From Gemmatimonadota bacterium (GTDB taxonomy: Bacteria > Gemmatimonadota > Gemmatimonadetes > Gemmatimonadales > GWC2-71-9), in assembly GCA_003222135.1 (NCBI GenBank), contig QHUM01000015.1, positions 1 through 38,321 on the forward strand: DNA of 38,321 nt, given 5' to 3'. The first letter of the stretch is position 1. Each line of letters begins with the position of its first letter. Below the pieces are notes generated by a model that was not told the DNA's origin, did not search any database, and saw only the letters and a list, made by a program, of their open reading frames with translations. Below, piece by piece: positions 30,270 to 38,321 of this stretch. A program made the position numbers and the translations under genes.

Positions 30270-31079
30270 GTGCTCATCGTCCGCATCGCCGTCGGTCTCG
30301 TCCTCGCGTACGTCGCCCTGTTGATTCTGGCGTGGCTGTTCCAGGAGCGACTCGCGTTTCCTGCCCCGCGGGCACCCGTGCCGGATCCGACCCGCGTAGG
30401 CGTCGCGAACGGGGAGAAGATTGAACTGCTGACAAAAGATGGGACGCGGCTCGCAGGATGGTATCTGGCACCGCAGACGGTCGAAGACGGTAGTGCCTTG
30501 CTGTGGTTCTACGGCAACGGCGAAAACATCGCGACGATCTGGCCGATCGTGCGCGAGTTTCAGCCACCCAACGCGGCGCTCTTGGTGGTGGACTATCCCG
30601 GCTACGGCGGGAGTGGTGGGCGGGCCACGGAAGCCGGCATGTACGGCGCCGCCGACGCCGCGTACGCCGCACTCGCCGCCCGCCCGGAGGTCGATCCCCG
30701 TCGCATCTACGTATACGGCCGCTCGCTCGGCACCGCAGCGGCGACCTACACCGCGACCCACCATCCGGTCGCGGGCCTCATCCTCGAGTCGCCGTTCACC
30801 AACGCGACCGATATGGCTCGACACGCCTACCGCATCTTCCCGTCATTCATCGTCCGCCTCTCGCTCGACAACCTCGGCCGGATCAAGCAGGTGCGCTGCC
30901 CGGTGCTGCTGTTCCATGGGACCGGGGATCGGCTCGTCCCGCTCGAGATGGGGATGCAGGTCGCCGCCGCGGCGAGAGGCCCCGTCGAGCTCGTGCTGCT
31001 CCAGGGGTCGGGGCACAATGAGAGCTACGCGGTCGGCGGAAACCAGTATCGGAACAAGGTGTGGGCGTTCGTCAGATGA
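30270..31079 (+). CDS. Membrane-anchored alpha/beta hydrolase
   Basis: The protein has 269 residues from GTG 30270. The N-terminal anchor VRIAVGLVLAYVALLILAWLF is followed by the hydrolase fold: nucleophile Ser in YGRSLGTAAA (GxSxG), oxyanion region WFYGNGENI, acid Asp in HGTGDRLVP and His in GSGHNES. It resembles the BEM46/ABHD13-like group. The substrate is unknown. Its 3' end overlaps the convergent gene by 8 bp. The 30-bp palindrome ends 10 bp before the start. Confidence 0.88.
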   Translation: MLIVRIAVGLVLAYVALLILAWLFQERLAFPAPRAPVPDPTRVGVANGEKIELLTKDGTRLAGWYLAPQTVEDGSALLWFYGNGENIATIWPIVREFQPPNAALLVVDYPGYGGSGGRATEAGMYGAADAAYAALAARPEVDPRRIYVYGRSLGTAAATYTATHHPVAGLILESPFTNATDMARHAYRIFPSFIVRLSLDNLGRIKQVRCPVLLFHGTGDRLVPLEMGMQVAAAARGPVELVLLQGSGHNESYAVGGNQYRNKVWAFVR

Positions 31080-31914
31080 CCGTCACCGGCACGATGCGGT
31101 CGCGCTCCTGGTCATACCGCCGCTCGGCGTCGTCGAGCGCGCGCTGCACGACCTCCTGCTCCGCGTCGGCGAATTTGGAGCTCGGCGCCACTCGGCCGGT
31201 GAGCTTGCGCACGGCCACGAGCGCGCGGGTCACCTCGCACCGGTCGATGTCGGGATCGGTGTGGCCCGCGACGAGCAGCTGCTCGAACAGCGGCAGGCTG
31301 CGCGCTTCACCCAGCACGTAGAGCGAGTCGAGGATCTTCGGGCCGAGGAACCGCCGCAGCAGCTGGTCACCGCGGATCCGCTCGAACAGCGCGATCAGCA
31401 CGTCCGCGCGTCCGCTGTAGTAGCGCGTCGCCTCGACCGCCGCGGCCACGAAGGCGTGGTGGGCGCCGGGAGTCACCAGGTAGCGCTCGAACAGCGGCCA
31501 CGCCGCTTCCGGATGCCGCTCGGCGATCCCCAGGAACGCGAAGTAGCGGCGCCCCAGCGGCGCCTGCGTGTCCGCGATGACGGTGCGGAGGCCGGCGACG
31601 CCCCAGCGCGCCCCCACCAACGCCGCCGCCGCGGCGTGTTGCCAGCGCTCGAGCTCGGGCACGCGAAACGTCACGAGGTGGCGATCGAGCAACCCGCGGC
31701 AGCGCTGCAGCACCGCGAGCAGCCGGCGGTCGACCTGCGCCAGCGCGGGCTCGACCGCATCGGTGTCCGCACGGCGGGCCAAGGCCAGCGCGTCACAGGC
31801 GAGGCGATCGAGGCCGAGCGCATCCCAAACGCGCTCGAACGCGGCGGCGTCGCGGGCCGCGAGCAACTGCTGCAACGCGTCGGCGAAGCGGCACAGGCTC
31901 TGGACGACGTTCAC
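31072..31914 (-). CDS. Helical-repeat hypothetical protein (HEAT/ARM-like)
   Basis: The protein has 280 residues from ATG 31914. It is almost all alpha-helical, with short paired helices (AAALVGARWGVAGLRTVIAD, RYFAFLGIAERHPEAAWPLF, HHAFVAAAVEATRYYSGRAD, LLRRFLGPKILDSLYVLGEA) suggestive of HEAT/ARM repeats. No signal peptide. A C-terminal charged helix (EVVQRALDDAERRYDQERDR) ends PVTVI. The role is unknown; such repeats usually bind proteins. Confidence 0.72.
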   Translation of the reverse strand: MNVVQSLCRFADALQQLLAARDAAAFERVWDALGLDRLACDALALARRADTDAVEPALAQVDRRLLAVLQRCRGLLDRHLVTFRVPELERWQHAAAAALVGARWGVAGLRTVIADTQAPLGRRYFAFLGIAERHPEAAWPLFERYLVTPGAHHAFVAAAVEATRYYSGRADVLIALFERIRGDQLLRRFLGPKILDSLYVLGEARSLPLFEQLLVAGHTDPDIDRCEVTRALVAVRKLTGRVAPSSKFADAEQEVVQRALDDAERRYDQERDRIVPVTVI

Positions 31915-31955
31915 ACTCTGAAACTACGGGCTCCAGCGCGGCTCGCGAGGGGGGG

Positions 31956-32016
31956 ATGTTGTCCACACCGTCTGGAAAACCACGTGGGAATCGTGTGGAT
32001 GCGACGGGGACAACAT
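31956..32016. promoter_or_regulatory. Nested dyad overlapping the promoter of the chemosensory pair
   Basis: Outer arms ATGTTGTCC (31956-31964) and GGACAACAT (32008-32016) and inner arms TCCACAC (31962-31968) and GTGTGGA (31993-31999) are perfectly complementary. The outer right arm touches the -35 box. This is a candidate operator or cruciform. Confidence 0.5.
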
Positions 32017-32044
32017 TGCGCTTCCCCTTGGCCCTGCTTAACCT
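32016..32044 (+). promoter_or_regulatory. Promoter of the substrate-binding protein / chemoreceptor pair
   Basis: TTGCGC (32016-32021), a 17-nt spacer and TAACCT (32039-32044) predict a start near 32051, about 17 nt before the CTG chosen for the next gene. Confidence 0.45.
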
Positions 32045-32067
32045 TGCCCCGCCACCTTGGAGGGCCT

Positions 32068-33180
32068 CTGCGAAGGTCAGCTCTCGTCGGCGCCGCCCTC
32101 GTGCTGGCGGCATGTTCCCGCCCGAGCGGCCCCATTGTCATCGGCTTGGCGGGTCCATTCTCGCAGGCGCGCGGCACGTCGATGCTGCGGGCCGCTGAGT
32201 TGGCCGTCGACCAGATCAACGCCCGTGGGGGCGTGCGCGGCCGCCTCCTCAAGCTGAAACCGGCCGACGACTCGGGCTCCGAGAATACGGCCCTGCGGGT
32301 GGCGGAGCAGCTGTACGCCGATCCCGCCGTCGTGGCGGTCGTCGGTCACCTGAGCTCGGATCCGTCCAAAGCAGCGGCGCGCGTCTATGGCGCCGGGCCG
32401 AGCCCCCTGGCCATGATCTCCCCCTCGGCCTCCAATCCCGACCTCGCGGGGATCAACCCCTACTTCTTCCGGGTCTGCCCGAGCGACGTGCAGCACGGAC
32501 CGCAGCTGGCGCGGTTCGCGCGGCAGACCCTCGCGGCCCGACGGGCCGGGATCATCTACGTCAACGACGACTACGGTCGCGGAATACGTCGCGCGTTCGC
32601 CAGCGAGTTCACGCGACTGGGCGGCGTCGTGGTAGAGGCCGACCCGTACGTACCGGAGACACGCTCGCTCGAGCCGTACCTGTCGCGCATGCGACAGGGG
32701 GCGGGGATCGACGTCTTGCTGCTCGCCGCCGAACGCCCCGGGGCGGAGCTCGCGCTGCGGGAGATGCAGACGCTCAGGCTGAGCTGGCCGGTGATCGGCG
32801 GAGACGCGCTGACCGGGATCGAGGCCGACGGGGCCGCGGCGGAAGGCGTGCACGTCTCCTCAGCGTACCTCGCGGATCGGCCCGAGGAGCGCAATACGGC
32901 GTTCGTGGCGGACTACGCGCGCGCGTTTCAGGGCCAGCGCCCGGACCATCGTGGGGCGGGAGCGTACGACGCCGTCCACCTGCTGGCGCGCGCCATCACC
33001 GAGGCCGGCGCCGGCCGGCGGGCGATCCGGGACTACCTGGCGAAGGTCGGCCACGGGAAGCCGCCGTTCGAGGGCGTGACCGGGACCGTCGCCTTCGACA
33101 CCAACGGGGACGTCCCGGGCAAGCAGGTCGTGATCGGGGTGGTCCGAGGCGGCCGGCTCGTTTCGACGGGCGAGCGCTGA
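32068..33180 (+). CDS. Periplasmic substrate-binding lipoprotein (Peripla_BP_6, branched-chain amino acid type)
   Basis: The protein has about 370 residues if it starts at CTG 32068, which follows GGAGG closely and gives [16 protein letters not shown], an ideal lipobox. An ATG at 31999 is in frame but would lie upstream of the predicted promoter. The fold is the LivJ type: [93 protein letters not shown] and [15 protein letters not shown]. No ABC permease or ATPase genes are nearby. Its TGA overlaps the ATG of a chemoreceptor, so it probably presents ligand to that receptor rather than to a transporter (inference). Confidence 0.88.
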   Translation: MRRSALVGAALVLAACSRPSGPIVIGLAGPFSQARGTSMLRAAELAVDQINARGGVRGRLLKLKPADDSGSENTALRVAEQLYADPAVVAVVGHLSSDPSKAAARVYGAGPSPLAMISPSASNPDLAGINPYFFRVCPSDVQHGPQLARFARQTLAARRAGIIYVNDDYGRGIRRAFASEFTRLGGVVVEADPYVPETRSLEPYLSRMRQGAGIDVLLLAAERPGAELALREMQTLRLSWPVIGGDALTGIEADGAAAEGVHVSSAYLADRPEERNTAFVADYARAFQGQRPDHRGAGAYDAVHLLARAITEAGAGRRAIRDYLAKVGHGKPPFEGVTGTVAFDTNGDVPGKQVVIGVVRGGRLVSTGER

Positions 33181-34874
33181 TGCGTCCCATCTTTGATACC
33201 ATCCGCTCACGCATCGTGGCGGGACTGATCCCGCTGTCGATCGGCCTCGTGGGAACGGCGCTGCTCGCCGCGGTCACGCTGCGGCAGATGCGGCACGCCG
33301 TGGCGGACGAGCTGGCGGGGCTGCGGGCCTCGAGCGAAATCGGCAGCGGACTCGTGGCCATGGTGTTCGACGAGATTCGCGCCGCCGAGCAGTACCTCGC
33401 CGCGCCGAGTGCCGACGCGCGCCAGCTGTTCCAAGCCGCGAGCGACGAGGCGTTTCAGTACGCGCGGCGGCTCGAGGCGCTCGGCATCACGGGGGAGGAC
33501 CGGATCGCGGTCAGCCGCCTCAAACAGCTGAACGCGGCGATCCAGGTGGACTACTCGATCGCCCATGCGCTCAAGGACCTGGGGCGCGACGGCGAGGCGC
33601 TGGCGCGATCGGCCGCCGTGCGACCGCAGGCGGCGGAGGTGACCCGCCTGGTGCGCGACCTCTCGAGCCGCCAGGCGGTGAAGGCGGCGCAGGTAGCGGA
33701 CCGCTTGAGTGCCGCTTCGCGAGAGCGCGAGAAAGCGCTCTGGCTGCTGCTCGGCGGAATCGCCGTCGTCGGGCTGTTTCTCGCGCGCTGGGCGATGTTG
33801 TCGGTGCAAGGACCGCTCAGCCGGCTGGTGACGGCGGCCGAACGGTTCGGAAGCGGTGACCTCCGGCCCGTCACAGTCGGGGAGATGCCGCGTGAGTTTC
33901 GCGTGCTGGCCGATGCGATGCAGCACATGGCCGATCGGCTGCGGCGCATCGTGGGTGAAGTGGTCGGGGAGTCCGACCGGATCGCAGGGTCCGCGGGAGA
34001 CCTGTCCGCCACGAGCGAGCAGCTCGCCGCCTCCTCCAGCCAGGTGTCCTCGGCGATGGTCGAGATCTCGGGCAGCGCGGATCACCAGCGCTCCGCGCTC
34101 GGGACGATGGGGGCCGGGCTCGAAGAGTTGCGGCTGGCTGCGACCGAGATGGCCGAGGCGGCGGACCGCACCGCGCAGCTCGGCGCGGAGATCCGCACCG
34201 TCGCCGACCGCCACCGGGGGGACGTGGCAGCGGCCGGCAAGACGCTGCTCGACGTGCGGGAGGTCGTGCAGACGACGTCGCGGCAGATCGGCGAGCTGGC
34301 GCAGCTTTCGACCGCGATCGACGACTTCGTCGACCTGATCAAGCGCATCTCCTCACAAACCAACCTGCTGGCGCTCAACGCCGCCATCGAGGCCGCGCGG
34401 GCGGGCGAGCACGGCCGGGGCTTTGCGGTCGTCGCGGAAGAAGTCCGGCAGCTGGCCGACGAGTCGGCGCGCGCCGCCGAAGAGGTGACCCGCACGACCA
34501 CTCTGATCCGGGAGCATATGGAGGAGGTCACGGCCACGATGACGGCCGGTCAGGCGAAGGTGCGGGGCATCGAGTCGATCGCAGAGGGCGCGGCGCGCGG
34601 CCTGGCCGAGATCGTGGCCGCGGTCGAGCAGGTCGAGCACGCGGCACTACGGGTGCGGGTCGCCGCGCAGGCGAACCGCCAGACTGCGGAGCGGCTGAAG
34701 CAGCAGGTCGAGCAGGTGGCCGGCCGCGCGACCGCGCACGCGAGCAGCGCCGAGCAGGTCACCGCCGCGACGCAACAACAGGGTGCCTCGACGCAGGAAA
34801 TGGCGGCCGCCGCGGCGCACATGCTCGAGGCGGCCGAGAAGCTCCGCGGGGTGGTGCAGGGGCTGCGGGTCTAG
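33180..34874 (+). CDS. Methyl-accepting chemotaxis protein
   Basis: The protein has 564 residues from ATG 33180, overlapping the upstream stop (TGATG). Membrane helix 1 is [21 protein letters not shown]; the periplasmic domain at about 40-180 is helical; membrane helix 2 is [20 protein letters not shown]; a HAMP domain follows ([19 protein letters not shown]). The signalling tip is conserved: [23 protein letters not shown] sequence ([16 protein letters not shown]) and [19 protein letters not shown]. There is no C-terminal CheR/CheB docking pentapeptide. No cheA, cheW or flagellar gene is present. It is coupled to a binding lipoprotein and probably senses it. Confidence 0.95.
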   Translation: MRPIFDTIRSRIVAGLIPLSIGLVGTALLAAVTLRQMRHAVADELAGLRASSEIGSGLVAMVFDEIRAAEQYLAAPSADARQLFQAASDEAFQYARRLEALGITGEDRIAVSRLKQLNAAIQVDYSIAHALKDLGRDGEALARSAAVRPQAAEVTRLVRDLSSRQAVKAAQVADRLSAASREREKALWLLLGGIAVVGLFLARWAMLSVQGPLSRLVTAAERFGSGDLRPVTVGEMPREFRVLADAMQHMADRLRRIVGEVVGESDRIAGSAGDLSATSEQLAASSSQVSSAMVEISGSADHQRSALGTMGAGLEELRLAATEMAEAADRTAQLGAEIRTVADRHRGDVAAAGKTLLDVREVVQTTSRQIGELAQLSTAIDDFVDLIKRISSQTNLLALNAAIEAARAGEHGRGFAVVAEEVRQLADESARAAEEVTRTTTLIREHMEEVTATMTAGQAKVRGIESIAEGAARGLAEIVAAVEQVEHAALRVRVAAQANRQTAERLKQQVEQVAGRATAHASSAEQVTAATQQQGASTQEMAAAAAHMLEAAEKLRGVVQGLRV

Positions 34875-34881
34875 CGACGCC

Positions 34882-36018
34882 TCAGCGGCTCCATTCGACC
34901 AGCACCACGGCCCGAGGACCCACGAGCGCTACGGAACCGCCGTTGTTGTCCGCGAGCCGCCCGAACGCCGTCTGGCCTTGAACGAGCAGCGTCACCCGGC
35001 CGCTCGCCCGGTAGCGCAGATCGACTCCCGGGCGCACGAGCCAGCCGAGCAACGTCAGGCTCCCCGCGCTCGCCCCGGTCAGCTCGCTGCGAAACTCGAC
35101 GTTCGGCGCGAGGCCGAGCGCCGGTGAGAGCGTGCGCTCGAGCCTTGCACCGAGCGCGAAGACATTGCCGCGCGGCACTCGCACGGTAGTCGAGTCGGTC
35201 GCCGTAAGCCCCCGCCGCCGCAAGCGATACATGTCGTATCCATAGAAGACCAAGCTGCTCGCGCCCGCAGGAAGGCTGACGCTCGAGTACACCAGGACGC
35301 GATCCCCGATGCCGCTGCGAGAGCCGCTGGGAGTGGCCGCGCTGCTCGCCGTGGTGTCCGCGCCGCTCGCCGTATAAACCGCTGCCCCGCGGAAGTAACC
35401 TCCCCCGTCTGCCCCGAGCGGCCCCTCGACACCGAGCCGCACCCGCCCCTCGCCACCCGGCTCGAGCCTGCCGCCCCCTGAGACGGGCGTGTAGCCCGCG
35501 TGCCAGCGATAGCTCGCGGCCACGCCACCCGCCCAGCGCTCCCCCAGCCGAAACGCCGTGGCGAACCCGCCAGTCGCACCCCCACCCGACCCCAAGGTCG
35601 GCGTGGTGAACGCGAGCAGGTCGGTCGCGAGTGCGCTGAGCAGCGGCACCGTCGAGTCGGACACCGTCTTTTGCCCCGTGGGAAGCGTGCCCGCGACCGA
35701 GATGATGAGATGGCCGGACACCGTCGTCCAGCTCGCGCGCACATCGGTGTCGGTCAGCCCCGAGACCCGGAAGGTGCCACTCGTGGTCACGCCCGACGCG
35801 CGGGCCAACGCGGCCGAGAGGTCCACCGTCAGGCGGCGCCCCACGCGCTGCGACACGGTTACCGGGACGGTCCACTCGACCACGTTAGCGAAGGCGAAAC
35901 CTGATCCGAACGAATAGGCGTCGAGGATGACGCCGGTCCTGGCGGCCGTGGCGAGATCGGCGCGGGGCTCCTGCGCCGCGAGCGGCATCGCGGCCAGGAG
36001 CAAAACCCCGAGCCTCAC
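34882..36018 (-). CDS. Outer-membrane beta-barrel protein
   Basis: The protein has 378 residues from GTG 36018, which overlaps the upstream stop as GTGA. The signal peptide VRLGVLLLAAMPLAAQEP is followed by repeated amphipathic beta-strands (VPVTVSQRVGRRLTVDLSAAL, HLIISVAGTLPTGQKTVSDS, FATAFRLGERWAGGVAASYR, LVFYGYDMYRLRRRGL), Gly-rich with few Cys or Lys. It looks like a transporter or porin-like barrel of unknown cargo. Coupling to a CsgG/TolB-like lipoprotein suggests a two-component envelope unit. Confidence 0.78.
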   Translation of the reverse strand: MRLGVLLLAAMPLAAQEPRADLATAARTGVILDAYSFGSGFAFANVVEWTVPVTVSQRVGRRLTVDLSAALARASGVTTSGTFRVSGLTDTDVRASWTTVSGHLIISVAGTLPTGQKTVSDSTVPLLSALATDLLAFTTPTLGSGGGATGGFATAFRLGERWAGGVAASYRWHAGYTPVSGGGRLEPGGEGRVRLGVEGPLGADGGGYFRGAAVYTASGADTTASSAATPSGSRSGIGDRVLVYSSVSLPAGASSLVFYGYDMYRLRRRGLTATDSTTVRVPRGNVFALGARLERTLSPALGLAPNVEFRSELTGASAGSLTLLGWLVRPGVDLRYRASGRVTLLVQGQTAFGRLADNNGGSVALVGPRAVVLVEWSR

Positions 36019-37367
36019 GGCGGCCGTTTGAAGATGATCGTAATGCCGCTCGTGACGGAGATGATCGACGGGAGGCCCGCGGTCTCGGGCCCGAGGTGCC
36101 GGATCGTGGTCGCGGTCCCCGACGCCGTCCCGCCGGCCTGCGCGACGACGTCACCCGGGGTCGGCACGACATCGAGCGTGCCGGAGGACAGGACCCCGCC
36201 CGTCGCCGGGAGGACGGTCGCGGCGCCGTGCCCGAGCGCGTCCACCGCCGCGAGCGAGCCGACGGGGTCGGCGCCGGCCCGCTCGAGCGCGGGTGCCGTT
36301 TGCGCCGCCTGGCGGTCCTGCGAGGCCGCCCGGAAGCCGGGATCCACGCGCGCTGCTTCGCCGAAGTGACCCGCCGCACGGCTGTAGTCGCCCGCGTCCA
36401 TCGCCTCGAGCCCGCGACTGTAGGCAAGGAACGCGGCGAGTTGGCGCGGCCCTTCCTTCAAGATGCGCTGTCGCTCGGCCTCGGTCAGCTCGATCCCGAG
36501 CTGGGCCGCGAGTCCGAACACGACCTGCTTCTCGAGCCCGAGCAGCTGCGGGAGCGGTCCCGTCGCGGGCGCCACGGGCCGCACTACCCCGGCGCCGGTC
36601 ACGACCGATGCCGTGAGCTGCACCGACCCCGCCCCGCCCGACGGGATCGTAACCGAGCCCTGCACCATGCGCTCGGCCCGGAGCAGTCGCCCCACGCGCG
36701 CCGCCGTCGCCGGGTCCGCCCGCTCGCTCGTCCCCAGCTTCAGCTCGTCGAGCAGCACGCCGATCTGCAGCCGCTCGAGCAGCTTTAGTGTGCGGATGTA
36801 GGCGAGGTCAGTGGTGATCAGCTCGGCCAAGCCGCGGGACAGCGGGCGGTAGGTCGAATCGCCCGCGACGAGCACCGGCAGCACCGCCACGGTCGCTGCC
36901 TGCGGGGGCTGTTGTGCCAGCTCGGTCTCGCGCGCCAGCGCCTGGCGCGCCGTCCGCTCGGCCGAGGTCCGCAGCGCGAGCTTGGCGCGGGCGGAAAGCA
37001 CGGCGACGCCCTGGGCGCGCGGGTGCTGGGCGGCGAACTCCTGATATGTGGCGATCGCCTCGTCGTAGCGCCCCGCCTGCTCCTGACACCCCCCCACTAC
37101 GAGCGGCCCCCGCACGTTGTCGGCCTCGAGGCGCTGAGCGGCGCGCGCCACCACGACCGCGGTATCGCAGCGCCGGGCGGCCGCGAGCGCCGCCGCGAGC
37201 CGGAACTTGAGCGCGGCGTTGCGCGGCTCGCGCTCGGTCTGGGCGACGAGCGCGGGAATCTCGGCAGGCGCGACGGCGGCGGGTTTCGGGGCGGACGAGC
37301 AGCCCCCGGCAAGTGCCGTGAGGAGGAGGGCAGTGCCCTTCAAGTCCAGATGCTCTGTCATGCTCAT
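36015..37367 (-). CDS. Lipoprotein with TPR-like and CsgG/TolB-like domains
   Basis: The protein has 450 residues from ATG 37367 (37361 is equally likely). The signal TALLLTALAGGC carries a lipobox. Residues about 40-150 are helical with TPR-like spacing (AALKFRLAAALAAARRCDTAVV, QEQAGRYDEAIATYQEFAAQ). Residues about 160-280 match the CsgG/FlgO/TolB-like N-terminal fold: VAVLPVLVAGDSTYRPLSRG, LAELITTDLAYIRTLKLLER, LLDELKLGTSERADPATAAR and RMVQGSVTIPSG. The TPR-like motif returns at GLEAMDAGDYSRAAGHFGEA. The C-terminal 100 residues are low-complexity Ala/Gly/Thr. It is coupled to the downstream barrel, so an envelope assembly or export role is likely. Confidence 0.85.
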   Translation of the reverse strand: MSMTEHLDLKGTALLLTALAGGCSSAPKPAAVAPAEIPALVAQTEREPRNAALKFRLAAALAAARRCDTAVVVARAAQRLEADNVRGPLVVGGCQEQAGRYDEAIATYQEFAAQHPRAQGVAVLSARAKLALRTSAERTARQALARETELAQQPPQAATVAVLPVLVAGDSTYRPLSRGLAELITTDLAYIRTLKLLERLQIGVLLDELKLGTSERADPATAARVGRLLRAERMVQGSVTIPSGGAGSVQLTASVVTGAGVVRPVAPATGPLPQLLGLEKQVVFGLAAQLGIELTEAERQRILKEGPRQLAAFLAYSRGLEAMDAGDYSRAAGHFGEAARVDPGFRAASQDRQAAQTAPALERAGADPVGSLAAVDALGHGAATVLPATGGVLSSGTLDVVPTPGDVVAQAGGTASGTATTIRHLGPETAGLPSIISVTSGITIIFKRPP

Positions 37368-37415
37368 CTCGTAGAGTAAGGGACTGATACGGAAGGTGGG
37401 ACGCTGCGCTGCAGG

Positions 37416-37736
37416 CTAGCGGCGGAGCTTCTTCTTCGACGCGGGCCTCTTCTTGGCGCCCTTCGGTTTTGCACTCTTGACCACTTTACGCGACGACTTG
37501 AGCGCCAGCTGCACCTCGCCGAGCACGCGGTCGCCCTCGTCCGGGCCGATCAACCCGCGGCGTACGGCGTAGCGTACCAGCTCTTCTGCGTCCTCGGCGG
37601 AAAAATCACCGACGCCGGCCGCCGCCCGGATCGCTTTGACGAGCGCGTCGGCGACCGGGCTGCGCAGTACGCTGGCGATACCGGGGAGGGCTTCGAGCAG
37701 CGAAGAGATCTGCGACCCGCCGAGTTCGGCTGGCAT
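37416..37736 (-). CDS. Small protein with Lys/Arg-rich tail
   Basis: The protein has 106 residues from ATG 37736. A helical core (SSLLEALPGIASVLRSPVAD, SAEDAEELVRYAVRRGLIGP) is followed by a strongly basic tail (SRKVVKSAKPKGAKKRPASK). The tail could bind nucleic acid or acidic partners. No family is recognised. Cytoplasmic. Confidence 0.68.
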   Translation of the reverse strand: MPAELGGSQISSLLEALPGIASVLRSPVADALVKAIRAAAGVGDFSAEDAEELVRYAVRRGLIGPDEGDRVLGEVQLALKSSRKVVKSAKPKGAKKRPASKKKLRR

Positions 37737-37813
37737 GAAGCACGCTGCTCCGGCGCTGGAGGTCGCGCCAAGCTACATCCCACCTTCGGGACCGTCAAGG
37801 ATTTTGACGCCAA

Positions 37814-38077
37814 CTAGCGCTGCGGCGCGCGGTTACGCCGCTGGCGCAGGGCCTCGGCCAGGCCGCCCGGGGCGCGCCGCGAGATGATCAGGTCGGAATG
37901 GGAAAGCAGCTCCCCCAGCACCGTGCGCGTGCGGGGATCGAGCGGCATCCCGAACCGGAGGTCGAGCTGGTACTCTGCGTTGTCCGGACCCTGACCGGTG
38001 AGCATGAAACCCTGGCGCTCCGGCTTGACCTGATCGACCTCAATCTCCGCCAGTGGCTCGTACGCCCGGCCGTCCAT
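37814..38077 (-). CDS. Small hypothetical protein
   Basis: The protein has 87 residues from ATG 38077 with GGGAGG 6 nt upstream. The first half is beta-like (YEPLAEIEVDQVKPERQGFML, AEYQLDLRFGMPLDPRTRTV); the second is a basic helix (GELLSHSDLIISRRAPGGLA). A PilZ-like beta pattern is possible but not supported by the RxxxR and D/NxSxxG motifs. Function is unknown. Confidence 0.65.
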   Translation of the reverse strand: MDGRAYEPLAEIEVDQVKPERQGFMLTGQGPDNAEYQLDLRFGMPLDPRTRTVLGELLSHSDLIISRRAPGGLAEALRQRRNRAPQR

Positions 38078-38180
38078 GGCAACCTCCCGTTCCCGTGAGA
38101 GATACGCCCCCGGCGGAGGGTGTCAAGCCGCGTGCCCTTCCAGGGGTTGCTACATTTCGCGGTTGGAGGTGCACACAGGC

Positions 38181-38321
38181 GTGGGGCGACGCGGCATCAA
38201 GGAGTATCGTGCGCCGGAAGCGCTGGCGCTGATCGCGGCAGACCGGGAGCACATCCCCCTGGTCTGCCCGTCGTGTGGTACCCGGTCGATCGTGCGTTCG
38301 CCCCGCCGGCGCGGTGACAGA
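38181..38321 (+). CDS. Zinc-ribbon protein, 3' end missing
   Basis: This partial frame of 47 codons runs off the right edge, from GTG 38181 with GGAGG 11 nt upstream (GTG 38169 is the alternative). It reads GRRGIKEYRAPEALALIAAD and then LVCPSCGTRSIVRSPRRRGD, one CxxC knuckle followed by a basic segment. Too little is present to name the family. Confidence 0.5.
   Translation, partial: MGRRGIKEYRAPEALALIAADREHIPLVCPSCGTRSIVRSPRRRGDR

Noticed and set aside
30439..32067. Extension of the substrate-binding protein frame far upstream
   Set aside because: It crosses the hydrolase gene out of frame and the promoter; the mature protein begins at the lipobox after 32068.

Overview
The window is a GC-rich stretch of bacterial chromosome, densely coding on both strands, with many 1-4 bp stop/start overlaps and frequent GTG, TTG and possibly CTG starts. 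It encodes outer-membrane barrels, lipoproteins with lipoboxes, a futalosine-pathway menaquinone enzyme (MqnD), LolA-like/BNR and LVIVD-repeat secreted proteins and zinc-ribbon proteins. That points to a Gram-negative, menaquinone-using bacterium, most likely Gemmatimonadota. This is an inference from gene content; there is no rRNA or other marker here. I found no tRNA, rRNA, CRISPR array, transposase or prophage gene.

Layout. 1-3863 (minus): an envelope cluster read lipoprotein, Omp85-like barrel, small membrane protein, secreted LolA-like/BNR protein (cut by the left edge). 3885-4253 (plus): an S23-type four-helix-bundle gene bracketed by arrays of a 13-bp repeat. 4298-7377 (minus): two different glutamine synthetases, GSI-beta then GSI-alpha, behind one good promoter. 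7490-11379: a small protein, a zinc-ribbon membrane protein, mqnD, an HD-GYP response regulator and an NDUFA9-like SDR. 11386-13735: a lone pseudopilin with a structured 3' UTR and terminator, a TPR protein and a 45-residue lipoprotein. 13736-16444 (plus): response regulator, MerR-like regulator, LemA and HtpX-like protease. 16843-18677 (plus): archease and RtcB, with the 13-bp array running into the archease start codon. 18680-20322 (minus): flippase-like membrane protein and NodB deacetylase, preceded by a candidate structured RNA of about 430 nt with its own promoter and terminator. 21032-22284: two divergent genes. 22289-26287 (minus): two tandem Ig/LVIVD paralogues. 26459-27481 (plus): cold-shock protein with a terminator in its leader, then a small secreted protein. 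27493-30170 (minus): a membrane Ser/Thr kinase coupled to an ADP-ribosylglycohydrolase. 30270-34874: an alpha/beta hydrolase, a convergent helical protein, and a substrate-binding lipoprotein coupled to a chemoreceptor. 34882-38077 (minus): a barrel, a CsgG/TolB-like lipoprotein and two small proteins. A Zn-ribbon gene is cut by the right edge.

The most unusual layer is not in the genes. Short tandem and inverted repeats with units of 7, 8, 10 and 13 bp sit in gene junctions and inside reading frames, where they supply start codons, stop codons, signal-peptide codons and linkers. The best candidates for something new are the S23 gene with its inverted 13-bp arrays (plus a third array lacking S23), the unidentified large RNA at 20350-20785, and the terminator inside the cold-shock leader.
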